Of a DNA stretch of 64,000 nucleotides, positions 27,750 to 35,727 are shown piece by piece. The notes beneath the pieces are model-generated. The model was not told the origin of the DNA. It worked only from the letters and a program-made list of their open reading frames with translations, and did no database searches. The position numbers and the translations under genes are program-made. This stretch comes from Bacteroidia bacterium. Its GTDB lineage: Bacteria > Bacteroidota > Bacteroidia > Flavobacteriales > Flavobacteriaceae. Location: contig JAUIBW010000012.1 of assembly GCA_030427585.1 (NCBI GenBank), forward strand, positions 62,001 through 126,000, in the 5' to 3' direction. The stretch's first letter is position 1, and every line of letters begins with the position of its first letter.

Positions 27750-28106
27750 ATGGAAAAACTTACTAATAAAGAAGAAGAAATCATGCAGGCATTATGGAAG
27801 CTAAAAAAAGCTTTTGCAAAAGAGGTTCAGGCCGAATTAAACCATGCTGTACATTACAATACTGTATCTACAATTATACGTAATCTCGAGGATAAAAAGT
27901 ATGTTGGTCACCAAGCTTATGGGAAAACACATCAGTACTTCCCTATTATTACAAAAGAAGAATATCGTAGTACTTTTATAAGTAAAGCCATGAAACAATA
28001 TTTTAATGACTCTTATAAAAATATGGTTTCCTTTTTTGCCAAAGAAGAGAAAATAACTGCAGATGAATTAAGAGAGATTTTAAAAGTAATAGAAAAAGAA
28101 AAATAA
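27750..28106 (+). CDS. BlaI/MecI-type repressor
   Basis: 118-residue winged-helix repressor: LTNKEEEIMQALWKLKKAFAKEVQAEL, then HYNTVSTIIRNLEDKKYVGHQ (recognition helix and wing) and a C-terminal dimerisation part. It precedes a BlaR1-like M56 peptidase by 3 bp, the usual pair in which the peptidase signals to the repressor. The 288 bp upstream contains several tandem TAAAAATAGTT-like stretches (about 27675-27725) that could hold its operators. Confidence 0.9.
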   Translation: MEKLTNKEEEIMQALWKLKKAFAKEVQAELNHAVHYNTVSTIIRNLEDKKYVGHQAYGKTHQYFPIITKEEYRSTFISKAMKQYFNDSYKNMVSFFAKEEKITADELREILKVIEKEK

Positions 28107-28109
28107 GCT

Positions 28110-29648
28110 ATGGAAACCTTCTTAATTTATCTTTTTAAAGCCAGTATTTTACTTTCTATATTTTACGGAGTTTATTTTTTACTACTTATAAAAGATACCT
28201 TTTTCACAATAAACAGGCATTTTCTATTGGCCGGCATTATCACTTCTATACTATTGCCATTCGTAGAGTTTACAACTATTAAGTTTATAAAAAAACCGTT
28301 TTTTTATGTAACAGAAACACATCTGCCCGCTTCAGAAAATGTAATTCCCGAAACTACAAACTGGTGGTTAATTGGGGTTATACTTTATAGTATTGGGGCT
28401 CTTATATTTCTATCTCGTTTTGGCCTTCAACTGTTATCCTTAAAAAAATTGCTAGCACATCATCAAAGCATAAAAAAAGATGGTTTCAATTTTGTAGAAG
28501 TTACTCAGGATATCGCTCCTTTTTCTTTTTTTAATACGATTGTATACAATCCTGCATTACATTCTACCGAAGAATTAGATATGATTCTAAAACATGAAAA
28601 AATACATGTTCAGCAATTTCACACCCTAGATCTAATCCTCATGAATCTTCTTCTCATATTTCAATGGGTAAATCCTTTTGCCTGGTTATACAAAAAAAAC
28701 CTGGAGCAAAACCTTGAATTTATTGCCGATCGAGAAGCTATACATCAAATAACATCCAAAAAAGAGTATCAATTAACTTTATTAAGAGTATCATCAAATA
28801 ATTACTCTACCATTACTAATAATTTTTATCAATCATTAATCAAAAAACGAATTATTATGTTAAATAAACAAAGTTCTCAAAGTAAGAAATTATGGAAAAT
28901 CACTGTTATTCTTCCCTTGCTAAGTCTATTTCTATGGAGTTTTAACACTGAAGAAGTTGTTAGAATCAACCAGGATACAAAAACAAACCAAAACCCTTCA
29001 GAAAATATTGTCTTTCAGAAAAAAGAGGGAAAAATTATTGAATTTATAGTCGACAAAAGTTCTTCAAAAGAAGACCTCAACAAAGTCAAAAACACTTTAA
29101 AAAATGACTACAGTCTTGAAGTTAAGTTTTCTGGTATTAAACGAAATGAGGCCAATGAAATTACGAGTATAAAAGTAGACATATCTTCTAAAAAAGGAAC
29201 GACCAACTATGCCATATCAAATGACACCCCAATTAATTCTTTTGTTATCATATACAATAGTGAAACCGATAAAATCGAAATTGGTCAATCCAGAAATAGT
29301 TCAAATTACGTATGGGTTATTGATAAGGATAGTAAGACCAAAAAAGGAAGCACAATGAAAATTCATACCGGAGATAAGAAAAATGAGTTCATTTTTAACA
29401 ATGGAGATCACAAAGATATTTACAAGATACACACCAATGACAACAAAACTTTTGCTTACATTACCGGGGATAGAGACGGTGAGCCATTAATTTATATAGA
29501 TGGAAAAAAAACAACCAAAAAAGAAATGGAAAAATTAGATTCTGATACCATAGAAAAGATGAATGTCCTTAAAGGAAAATCTGCTATTAAAAAGTACGGT
29601 GATAAAGGAAAAAACGGAGTAATCGAAATTACTACCAAAAAAAACTAA
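28110..29648 (+). CDS. BlaR1-like M56 membrane metallopeptidase with unusual C-terminal domain
   Basis: 512 residues. Three N-terminal helices, the cytosol-facing gluzincin motif HEKIH (H162, E163, H166) with downstream ENLEFIADREA-type ligand region (E203, D207), and a fourth helix at about 261-278. The outer part (about 279-512) is not a beta-lactam-binding domain. It has two sections: a beta-rich stretch (EFIVDKSSSKEDLNKVKNTLK, ISSKKGTTNYAIS) and a C-terminal TonB-plug-like motif (DGKKTTKKEMEKLD ... AIKKYGDKGKNGVIEITTKK). The downstream secreted protein repeats this outer part. Confidence 0.88.
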   Translation: METFLIYLFKASILLSIFYGVYFLLLIKDTFFTINRHFLLAGIITSILLPFVEFTTIKFIKKPFFYVTETHLPASENVIPETTNWWLIGVILYSIGALIFLSRFGLQLLSLKKLLAHHQSIKKDGFNFVEVTQDIAPFSFFNTIVYNPALHSTEELDMILKHEKIHVQQFHTLDLILMNLLLIFQWVNPFAWLYKKNLEQNLEFIADREAIHQITSKKEYQLTLLRVSSNNYSTITNNFYQSLIKKRIIMLNKQSSQSKKLWKITVILPLLSLFLWSFNTEEVVRINQDTKTNQNPSENIVFQKKEGKIIEFIVDKSSSKEDLNKVKNTLKNDYSLEVKFSGIKRNEANEITSIKVDISSKKGTTNYAISNDTPINSFVIIYNSETDKIEIGQSRNSSNYVWVIDKDSKTKKGSTMKIHTGDKKNEFIFNNGDHKDIYKIHTNDNKTFAYITGDRDGEPLIYIDGKKTTKKEMEKLDSDTIEKMNVLKGKSAIKKYGDKGKNGVIEITTKKN

Positions 29649-29671
29649 CCCTATCCAGAATATAAATCTTT

Positions 29672-29702
29672 AAAAAACTCACTTCCTTCAAGTGAGTTTT
29701 TT
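29672..29702 (+). terminator. Terminator after the M56 gene
   Basis: 13-bp perfect arms (29672-29684 and 29690-29702) with a CCTTC loop and a terminal T-run. Confidence 0.9.
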
Positions 29703-29714
29703 GTATTTTTGACC

Positions 29715-29867
29715 ATGCAAAAACATTTCTTTTCGTTTATCGCCAAGCTTAATAAAGCAATTCTACCAAGTTTTACCAAAAAACGCCTGGATCTTGCTAA
29801 AGCATCCAAATTACAACTCCTTATATTTGGATGGCGACTATATATTACCAAAAGAGCTTTGGGGTAA
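29715..29867 (+). CDS. Small conserved Flavobacteriia protein, 50 residues
   Basis: Translating from the ATG at 29715 gives MQKHFFSFIAKLNKAILP, then SFTKKRLDLAKASKLQLLIF, ending GWRLYITKRALG. This basic small protein with the LDL-KASKLQL-I-GW pattern is, to my knowledge, widespread and conserved in Flavobacteriia and sometimes labelled, doubtfully, as an SsrA-binding protein. It lies directly behind a terminator and on the plus strand; a longer minus frame across the same bases has no support. Function unknown. Confidence 0.75.
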   Translation: MQKHFFSFIAKLNKAILPSFTKKRLDLAKASKLQLLIFGWRLYITKRALG

Positions 29868-29974
29868 TACTGTAAACCTTATCTATAAAAAATACTTTTT
29901 TTGCAACACTACCAACTCTTCTTCGTAATTAAAGAAGAAGTAATATCATCTATAAATAACCAAAAATATGTAGT

Positions 29975-30787
29975 ATGAAAAAATGGATTATTATAGGGAT
30001 TAGCATGCTAGGTATGCTCTCCTTAACCGCATTTACAAAAAACTCTGGTAAGGATTTGATAATTAATAATACTCAACCTAACGAAATAACTGCGGTAATA
30101 AACAAAGACACCTCTGAAAAAGAATTAGAGGATTTAAAAGCATTCTTTTTAGAGAATGGTATCGAATTGCTTATCAAAAAAATAGAATTTAATGATAAAA
30201 AAGAGATTACCAGTCTTAGCATTGTTCTTAAAAAAGGAAATTCGAAAAGTCAATACTCCTCATCCTCTAAGACTCCTATTTCTAAAATAGAATTGGGTTA
30301 TAAAGATGGTAATTTATATATCTCAAACTCTGGTATGTTTGACATTACAGCCTGGAAAAATCAGTCGGGCTTTAGTCACCTACAAATTGATATGGACAGC
30401 ATTATGAAGAAACATAATTTTGTTTTTGATTTTGATGAAGAGAATGACTCCTTATTTTACAAAGGTCATTTTGATGCGCAAAAACTAAAGGATCAGATCA
30501 TGAAATCCTTTACTTTTGAAGAAGATGAAGATGGAAATTTCTTTTTTAATGGCCAGCAAATGCCACATTTTCAAAATTTTAAATCCAAAAGATATAATTT
30601 TGTAGATAATCCTGATATCGAAAAATTAATTATTATTGACGGAAAAGAAGCTGATTTCAACACCCTGGATACACTTGCAAAATCAGATAAGTTAGCCGAA
30701 GTAGATTTTCTTAAACCAGAAACGGCGATTAGTATTTATGGCGACAAAGCCAAAGATGGTGCTATTATAGCTACTACCAAAAAATAA
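29975..30787 (+). CDS. Secreted paralog of the M56 sensor domain
   Basis: 270 residues, signal peptide (IIIGISMLGMLSLTAFT). The body copies the outer domain of the M56 protein: INKDTSEKELEDLKAFF...SLSIVLKKGNSKSQY and a C-terminal plug-like end DGKEADFNTLD ... AISIYGDKAKDGAIIATTKK. The middle carries a different stretch with acidic segments (FEEDEDGNFFFNGQQMP). Possibly a periplasmic partner, competitor or ligand-binding protein of the M56 signalling system; that is inference. Confidence 0.65.
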   Translation: MKKWIIIGISMLGMLSLTAFTKNSGKDLIINNTQPNEITAVINKDTSEKELEDLKAFFLENGIELLIKKIEFNDKKEITSLSIVLKKGNSKSQYSSSSKTPISKIELGYKDGNLYISNSGMFDITAWKNQSGFSHLQIDMDSIMKKHNFVFDFDEENDSLFYKGHFDAQKLKDQIMKSFTFEEDEDGNFFFNGQQMPHFQNFKSKRYNFVDNPDIEKLIIIDGKEADFNTLDTLAKSDKLAEVDFLKPETAISIYGDKAKDGAIIATTKK

Positions 30788-30799
30788 ATGTCCTAAAAA

Positions 30800-30840
30800 A
30801 ATAATACAAGCCTTCATCTTTTTTGAAGACTTGTATTATT
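30800..30840. terminator. Convergent terminator before apt
   Basis: 17-bp arms (30800-30816 and 30824-30840) with one mismatch and a T-rich loop; serves the secreted paralog gene (+) and apt (-). Confidence 0.8.
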
Positions 30841-30841
30841 C

Positions 30842-31354
30842 TCAATATTTTAAAAGAGCAGATCTGGGAACATCGAGTTTATCTTTTCCGTTAAGAAATT
30901 CGAGTTCCATAATAAAATTACATTGTACTACTACTCCCCCCAGTTCTTTAACCAAATCACACACCGCTTTAGCAGTTCCTCCGGTAGCCAGTACATCATC
31001 ATGAATCAGCACATGTTCTCCGGCTTTGATAGCATCGATATGAATTTCTAATGTATCTTCTCCATATTCTAAGCCATAACTCTTTGATTTTACATCATAA
31101 GGTAGCTTTCCTTTTTTACGAACAGGTATAAATCCTGCTTGTAAACGTTCTGCAATCATACTTCCTATAATAAACCCTCTGGCTTCTATACCAATTACCT
31201 TATCAATTTTAACACCATCTGGACATAAACCAACCAATTGATCTGCACAACTTACCAAAGCTTTGTGATTTGCTAATAAAGGAGTAATGTCTTTAAATAA
31301 AATTCCAGGTTTGGGAAAGTCAGAAATATCCCTGATATAATCTTGTATGTTCAT
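30842..31354 (-). CDS. apt: Adenine phosphoribosyltransferase
   Basis: Salvages adenine to AMP with PRPP. Seen: IRDISDFPKPGILFKDITPLL at the N-terminus, GIEARGFIIGS, and the PRPP loop IHDDVLATGGTAKA. The frame is open to 31390, but the family start MNIQDYIRDI corresponds to 31354. About 170 residues, as expected. Confidence 0.95.
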   Translation of the reverse strand: MNIQDYIRDISDFPKPGILFKDITPLLANHKALVSCADQLVGLCPDGVKIDKVIGIEARGFIIGSMIAERLQAGFIPVRKKGKLPYDVKSKSYGLEYGEDTLEIHIDAIKAGEHVLIHDDVLATGGTAKAVCDLVKELGGVVVQCNFIMELEFLNGKDKLDVPRSALLKY

Positions 31355-31736
31355 TAGCCGAAAATAATGAAAATAAAAAAAAGAGGCCAAAAAAAGATGA
31401 AAATCGCCTACAAAACCGAAATACGTAACAAAACCGACCTACAAAAGTTTCACTTTATAACAATAAAATTGATTTTATATTATATTTATTAACCAATATC
31501 AAGACATTACAGTTACATTCTAAAATAATTATCATCTTTTTAATTACAAAATCACAATCACCTTCATAGATTTCGGCAAAAATATTTTGCCCGTAATTTT
31601 CTTTCCGATATATTAAAAAGACAATATAGAAATACAACTAATTTTAACTATAAAAACCTAGAAATCATGTAAACAAAACTACTTTCTTCAGTACCAAAAA
31701 ATTAAATCAATTAATCATTTCTAAAAACCATCTAAT
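31355..31736. other. AT-rich intergenic region, no gene seen
   Basis: Between divergent apt and the SPFH gene. Short open frames here have no start signal or recognisable sequence. Confidence 0.4.
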
Positions 31737-33074
31737 ATGCTAACATTTATAGGAATCGTTATGATTCTTACGGGAATCATAATGCTCATCATCAAGCCCT
31801 TTTTTTCAACTTCAAAAATTATAAATTGGTTCACCAAGTCGCGTAATTTTAAATTAATTGGGTTCGGTTTTGTGCTAAGTGTGATCTCTGGTATGTTTTT
31901 TTATGCAGAACCGGGTACTGCCTATGCAGTACAATATCCTTGGGGTAGACAAAAAGCTGTAGTACATCAAGGTATTAATACCAAAATGTGGGGACGTTTG
32001 ATCCCTATACAATTCGAACTCCCTATCAAATATGTAATTCCAAATAAAGATAGTGGTGAGCTTGGAGAACAAAGCAAATATGCTAATGTTGATGTAGCAA
32101 AATACTGGGCATTTAGCGATGCTGTAAAAGCCAGAATTGCAACTTCGGTAGTCATTAGTATTAATACTGCAGATGAATCACAATTTTTATCTGTAGCAGA
32201 TCGTAATAAAACCGAAAAAAACCTTATTCGATCACGTATCATCCCTAATATAGATCAATCTATTAAAAATACGTGTAAGTTAATGGATGCTCAGGATTAT
32301 ATCTCAGGACAAGCATCTGATTTTGATCGATATTTTAAAGATCAGTTAGAAAACGGTATGTATGTATTAGAAGAGTACATAGCCGACGAAAGTAGAGAAT
32401 TGATTGGTGATAGTAGTGTAGTGAGAACTATTGTAAATAAAGAATCTAAACAAAAACGTTTTAGAATCAAATATCATAATGACGAGCCCGTAAGAGAAAA
32501 AGGAAACTCTCTAAAAGCCTATGGCCTTACCGTAGTACAAGCTGTAGTGACCGAAATTGATTGGGAAAGCACCTTTGATAAACGATTACAATTGCAAAAA
32601 GAAGAAGTAGCACAAACGCAATTAGAAAAACAACAGGCAGAGCGAGAATTTTATCGTGCACAAAAAGAAACAGCAAGAGGTGAAGCTGAGAAAGCTGCAG
32701 AGCGTGCCAGGCTTGAAAAAGAGCAAATTCAAAAAACCATTGAAGCCGAAACTAAAGCTAAAGTGGCCGAGTTTAACCTGATCGAAGAGCGTAAAAACTA
32801 TGAGGTAGCTCAATTTAAGGCAAAAACGCAGAAAACACTTGCAGATGCACAGTCATATGAAAATGCAAAACTGGTAAGTGCCGGTCTTACTCCTCAGGAA
32901 CGTGCAGAATGGGAATATAAAACTTCTGTAAATATAGCCAGGGAGCTTAAAGAGCTAAAACTACCAGAAATTTATATACAGGATGGTGGTAAACAAGATG
33001 CTAATGGAAACTTATTACAATCATTAATTGGCGCAGATCTTGCCAAAAAAATGATGTCCAGAAAAAGTCAATAA
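31737..33074 (+). CDS. SPFH/band-7 type membrane protein
   Basis: 445 residues. Two N-terminal helices (about 4-22 and 40-58), an SPFH-like domain to about residue 280 (YAVQYPWGRQKAVVHQGI, LTVVQAVVTEIDWESTF), and a long charged helical segment (about 285-380, KEEVAQTQLEKQQAEREF and similar) typical of flotillin-like assemblies. The C-terminus (LKLPEIYIQDGGK...LIGADLAKKMM) is also seen in such proteins. Likely forms a membrane-associated oligomer; the specific role is unknown. Confidence 0.75.
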   Translation: MLTFIGIVMILTGIIMLIIKPFFSTSKIINWFTKSRNFKLIGFGFVLSVISGMFFYAEPGTAYAVQYPWGRQKAVVHQGINTKMWGRLIPIQFELPIKYVIPNKDSGELGEQSKYANVDVAKYWAFSDAVKARIATSVVISINTADESQFLSVADRNKTEKNLIRSRIIPNIDQSIKNTCKLMDAQDYISGQASDFDRYFKDQLENGMYVLEEYIADESRELIGDSSVVRTIVNKESKQKRFRIKYHNDEPVREKGNSLKAYGLTVVQAVVTEIDWESTFDKRLQLQKEEVAQTQLEKQQAEREFYRAQKETARGEAEKAAERARLEKEQIQKTIEAETKAKVAEFNLIEERKNYEVAQFKAKTQKTLADAQSYENAKLVSAGLTPQERAEWEYKTSVNIARELKELKLPEIYIQDGGKQDANGNLLQSLIGADLAKKMMSRKSQ

Positions 33075-33119
33075 ATTAACTTGTATATAGCATAACTGTG
33101 CTTTAACACACATACTATC

Positions 33120-33179
33120 AAGCTACTCGAACCCTGTTTTTAGATCGTATTTATCTAAAACATATCGGGTAGCTTTTTT
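33120..33179 (+). terminator. Long terminator after the SPFH gene
   Basis: Outer arms AAGCTACTCGA (33120-33130) and TCGGGTAGCTT (33165-33175), an inner stem TTTTAGAT/ATCTAAAA, then a T-run. Confidence 0.85.
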
Positions 33180-33206
33180 CTGCCTGAGAAAAAGTCTATA
33201 TAAATT

Positions 33207-33237
33207 TTGCCAGCAATATAAAAAACAACTATATTTG
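33207..33237 (+). promoter_or_regulatory. tRNA-Arg promoter
   Basis: -33 box TTG at 33207-33209 and -7 box TATATTTG at 33230-33237 with exactly 20 nt between them, matching the Bacteroidota sigma consensus. The -7 box ends 12 bp before the mature tRNA. Confidence 0.75.
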
Positions 33238-33249
33238 CACCCGCAAAAA

Positions 33250-33323
33250 GGCCTCGTAGCATAACTGAATAGTGCACTTGATTACGGCTCAAGAGGTTGC
33301 AGGTTTGAATCCTGCCGAGGTCA
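33250..33323 (+). tRNA. tRNA-Arg (anticodon ACG)
   Basis: 74 nt and folds fully: acceptor stem GGCCTCG/CGAGGTC (one G-U pair), D stem GCAT/GTGC, anticodon stem CTTGA/TCAAG with loop TTACGGC (U33, anticodon ACG), variable loop of 5, T stem GCAGG/CCTGC, discriminator A, CCA not encoded. A20, an arginine identity base, is present. Odd points: D-loop position 19 is A instead of G and T-loop position 56 is T instead of C, which together keep a Watson-Crick tertiary pair; A15 and T48 likewise pair. Confidence 0.95.
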
Positions 33324-33352
33324 CGAATGAATCACAAAAAATGTGAATTACA

Positions 33353-33387
33353 AAGCGAGTTTCAGAAATGAAGCTCGCTTCTTTTTT
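33353..33387 (+). terminator. tRNA terminator
   Basis: 12-bp arms (AAGCGAGTTTCA and TGAAGCTCGCTT, one G-U) closed by a GAAA tetraloop and followed by CTTTTTT. Confidence 0.9.
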
Positions 33388-33667
33388 GAAACAAAGCCAA
33401 GTGATTCTTTTTGTGATTCCCAAAACGGAGCTTTGTCAGGAAAGATTACATCAATCCACGTTGCAGTAAAATAAAGAACTAATAATTTCTACATCATTAC
33501 AAGGTAATGACATTACGATACTGCTTAGGAATATCTTTTAGCAAACTTTCTTGATTTAATTCTCAGGTATCAGAGTGTGGCTAAAAAATTAATTTTCTTA
33601 AACTAGTTTAATTTTTATCAAATTTTACATAATTACCTTTGTAATATTTTTAAAATAAAACAAGAAC

Positions 33668-34423
33668 ATGAGAAATATAATGATTACCATAACACTGCTT
33701 TTTGTTGCAATTTTTGTGAGTTGTACTACCGAAAAATCAAAAAATAACTTCGAAACCGAGAACACTCATCAAGCAGTCTCATCAACTGATACATTAACAA
33801 AGCACTTAAAACCATTTAAATCAGAATTGCCAACAATAGGTCTTCTAATGTTTAATGGTGTATTGCAAGGTGAAGTTATAGCAACTTCAGATGTTTTTGG
33901 AAAACCGAATCAAAACTTAGAACAACTTTTTAATGTAATCACCATAGCAGAAACAGAAAAACCAATCACTACCGAAGAAGGTATGCATTTTGTTCCTGAC
34001 TATACTTTTGATAACTGTCCAAAATTAACAGCTCTGTTTGTTCCTAGTGGCTATGATATGTATGCACAAGTTCGTAACGAAAAAATGGTAGATTTTATCA
34101 AAAAGAAAAATAACGAAACTAAATACATCGTGAGCAATTGCGCAGGAGCACAGCTTATTGGAAAATCAGGAATTGCAGACGGACATAAAATTGTTACCTA
34201 TATTGGCGGTGGAAAACAGCTACAGAAAGAGTATCCGAACCTAAAAGTTCAAAACGACAGTTTGGTAACCTTTGTTGAGGACGGAAAATTTAGTTCCTCC
34301 AACGGAAACTTGACGAGCTATATTTCTGCCCTTCGTTTACTAGAAAAAATGACCAGTACCGAACACAGAAAGTTTGTTGAAAGTTATTTATACATAGACC
34401 GACTTCAAAATTGGAAAGAATAA
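33668..34423 (+). CDS. DJ-1/PfpI-family lipoprotein
   Basis: 251 residues. Lipobox at C19 (FVSCTTE), then a DJ-1/PfpI fold: TIGLLMFNGVLQGEVIATSDVFG, LTALFVPSGYDMYAQ, and the nucleophile elbow IVSNCAGAQLIGKSG with the expected cysteine. Enzyme type cannot be told (amidase, glyoxalase or transcriptional-regulator-like domain are possible). A TACCTTTG box at 33634-33641 could be its -7 element. Stands alone between the tRNA and the Fur-family gene. Confidence 0.8.
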   Translation: MRNIMITITLLFVAIFVSCTTEKSKNNFETENTHQAVSSTDTLTKHLKPFKSELPTIGLLMFNGVLQGEVIATSDVFGKPNQNLEQLFNVITIAETEKPITTEEGMHFVPDYTFDNCPKLTALFVPSGYDMYAQVRNEKMVDFIKKKNNETKYIVSNCAGAQLIGKSGIADGHKIVTYIGGGKQLQKEYPNLKVQNDSLVTFVEDGKFSSSNGNLTSYISALRLLEKMTSTEHRKFVESYLYIDRLQNWKE

Positions 34424-34657
34424 ATAATTGTGTGCTCGTAAGTATTCAGAAATTTCATTGATAAGGCAAATTCAGAAATTCAAGGAGATAAGAATCAAAA
34501 TTTACAGAGAAACATTTAATAATAATCAAGGATTTAATACACTCCTTTTTTATAAAATAAGTATCTTTGAGATAGGGATAAAAACAAAAAACGACTAAAA
34601 AATAATGGGCATTATACCTCTTATCTTTTTTTAAGTCTATTGGAATTCTAATAATTC

Positions 34658-35104
34658 ATGAATACACAAAAATATATAGAAAATTTACTTAAGTCACATT
34701 CATTAAAAAAGACTTCGGCACGAATAGAAATGCTTAAAATATTTCTAAATTATGATTATGCATTATCTGCAAAAGAAGTAATTTCTCATATGAAGGTAAG
34801 TCATGATCGGGTAACCATATATAGAACATTAGGCTCTTTTGAAGAACATGGGATATTGCATAAAGCTTCTGAAGACAGTCATGGTATACGTTATGCAATG
34901 TGTAGTCATGAATGCCCAGAAGAAATACATTCTGACGAGCATGTTCATCTCATTTGTGAAAATTGCTCGCAGACCTATTGTTTGGAAGATATTAAAATTC
35001 CAAAAATAAAAGTTTTAGAAAAATTCCTGGCGCAAAAAATAAATTATACCATTAATGGCGTTTGTAATGCGTGCCTTTCTAGTTTAAAAACAACTAATGG
35101 ATAA
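34658..35104 (+). CDS. Fur-family metalloregulator
   Basis: 148 residues: winged helix (KKTSARIEMLKIFLNYDYALSAKEVIS, DRVTIYRTLGSFEEHGI) and a metal-binding dimerisation part with HSDEHVHLICENCSQTYCLED and a second CNAC, giving a CxxC...CxxC structural zinc site. Subtype (Fur, Zur, PerR) cannot be decided by eye; the many cysteines favour a Zur-like or zinc-stabilised form. Its stop overlaps the next start by 8 bp. Convergent with the far end of the RiPP-like operon, whose promoter carries Fur-geometry palindromes. Confidence 0.85.
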   Translation: MNTQKYIENLLKSHSLKKTSARIEMLKIFLNYDYALSAKEVISHMKVSHDRVTIYRTLGSFEEHGILHKASEDSHGIRYAMCSHECPEEIHSDEHVHLICENCSQTYCLEDIKIPKIKVLEKFLAQKINYTINGVCNACLSSLKTTNG

Positions 35105-35705
35105 TCCCTGGAACACTCATTATCAATATTTTGATCAAAAAAAACACCCTCCATCGGCTACTCTACGTAATGCACTAGCGCTTTCTCAAAAACTACAAAT
35201 TAATCCTCAAGACAGGCTAGCTGTTGATTTGGGTTGTGGAAATGGTGTAGACACTTTTGCTTTACTACAGGATAAATGGAATGTACTTGCCATAGATAAA
35301 CAAAATGAAGCTTTATTACGAATTAAGGAAAATACCCCGGATACATACAAACAACAGCTTCAGCTTTGTGTAAATTCTTTTGAAAACATAGATACTCTTC
35401 CCGATTCTCAACTCATTAACGCTACTTTTAGTTTACCATTTTGTCACCCCGATCATTTTGATACCTTATGGGCTATCATTACTTCTTCAATCATTAAAAA
35501 AGGAATTTTTAGTGGCCATTTTTTTGGTGCCAATGATGCCTGGGGTTCTAATCCTGAAATGACTTTTCACACCAAGAAACAGATCAAAACAATGTTTAAT
35601 CGTTTCGATCTTATCCATTGTAAAGAAATAGAAAAACAAGGCAAAACCATTTCTGGAAAAGAAAAATATTGGCATGTTTTCCATATCGTAGCTCAGAAAA
35701 AATAG
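35097..35705 (+). CDS. Class I SAM-dependent methyltransferase
   Basis: 202 residues with motif I VDLGCGNGVDTFAL, an acidic residue after the second strand (VLAIDKQNEAL), and a TehB/UbiE-like body (FSGHFFGANDAWG, MTFHTKKQIKTMF). Overlaps the Fur-family gene by 8 bp, so the two are made together. Substrate unknown; TehB-like enzymes modify metalloid or small-molecule substrates. Confidence 0.8.
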   Translation: MDNPWNTHYQYFDQKKHPPSATLRNALALSQKLQINPQDRLAVDLGCGNGVDTFALLQDKWNVLAIDKQNEALLRIKENTPDTYKQQLQLCVNSFENIDTLPDSQLINATFSLPFCHPDHFDTLWAIITSSIIKKGIFSGHFFGANDAWGSNPEMTFHTKKQIKTMFNRFDLIHCKEIEKQGKTISGKEKYWHVFHIVAQKK

Positions 35706-35727
35706 ACTACTTATGCCTAAATATTTA

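Noticed and set aside
29651..29851. 66-residue minus-strand frame
   Set aside because: It is antisense to the better supported 50-residue plus-strand gene and runs through a terminator.
31455..31637. 60-residue minus-strand frame
   Set aside because: AT-rich, no start signal and no recognisable sequence.
35097..35705. Tellurite resistance gene tehB
   Set aside because: Only general class I methyltransferase motifs are visible; the specific name is not supported.
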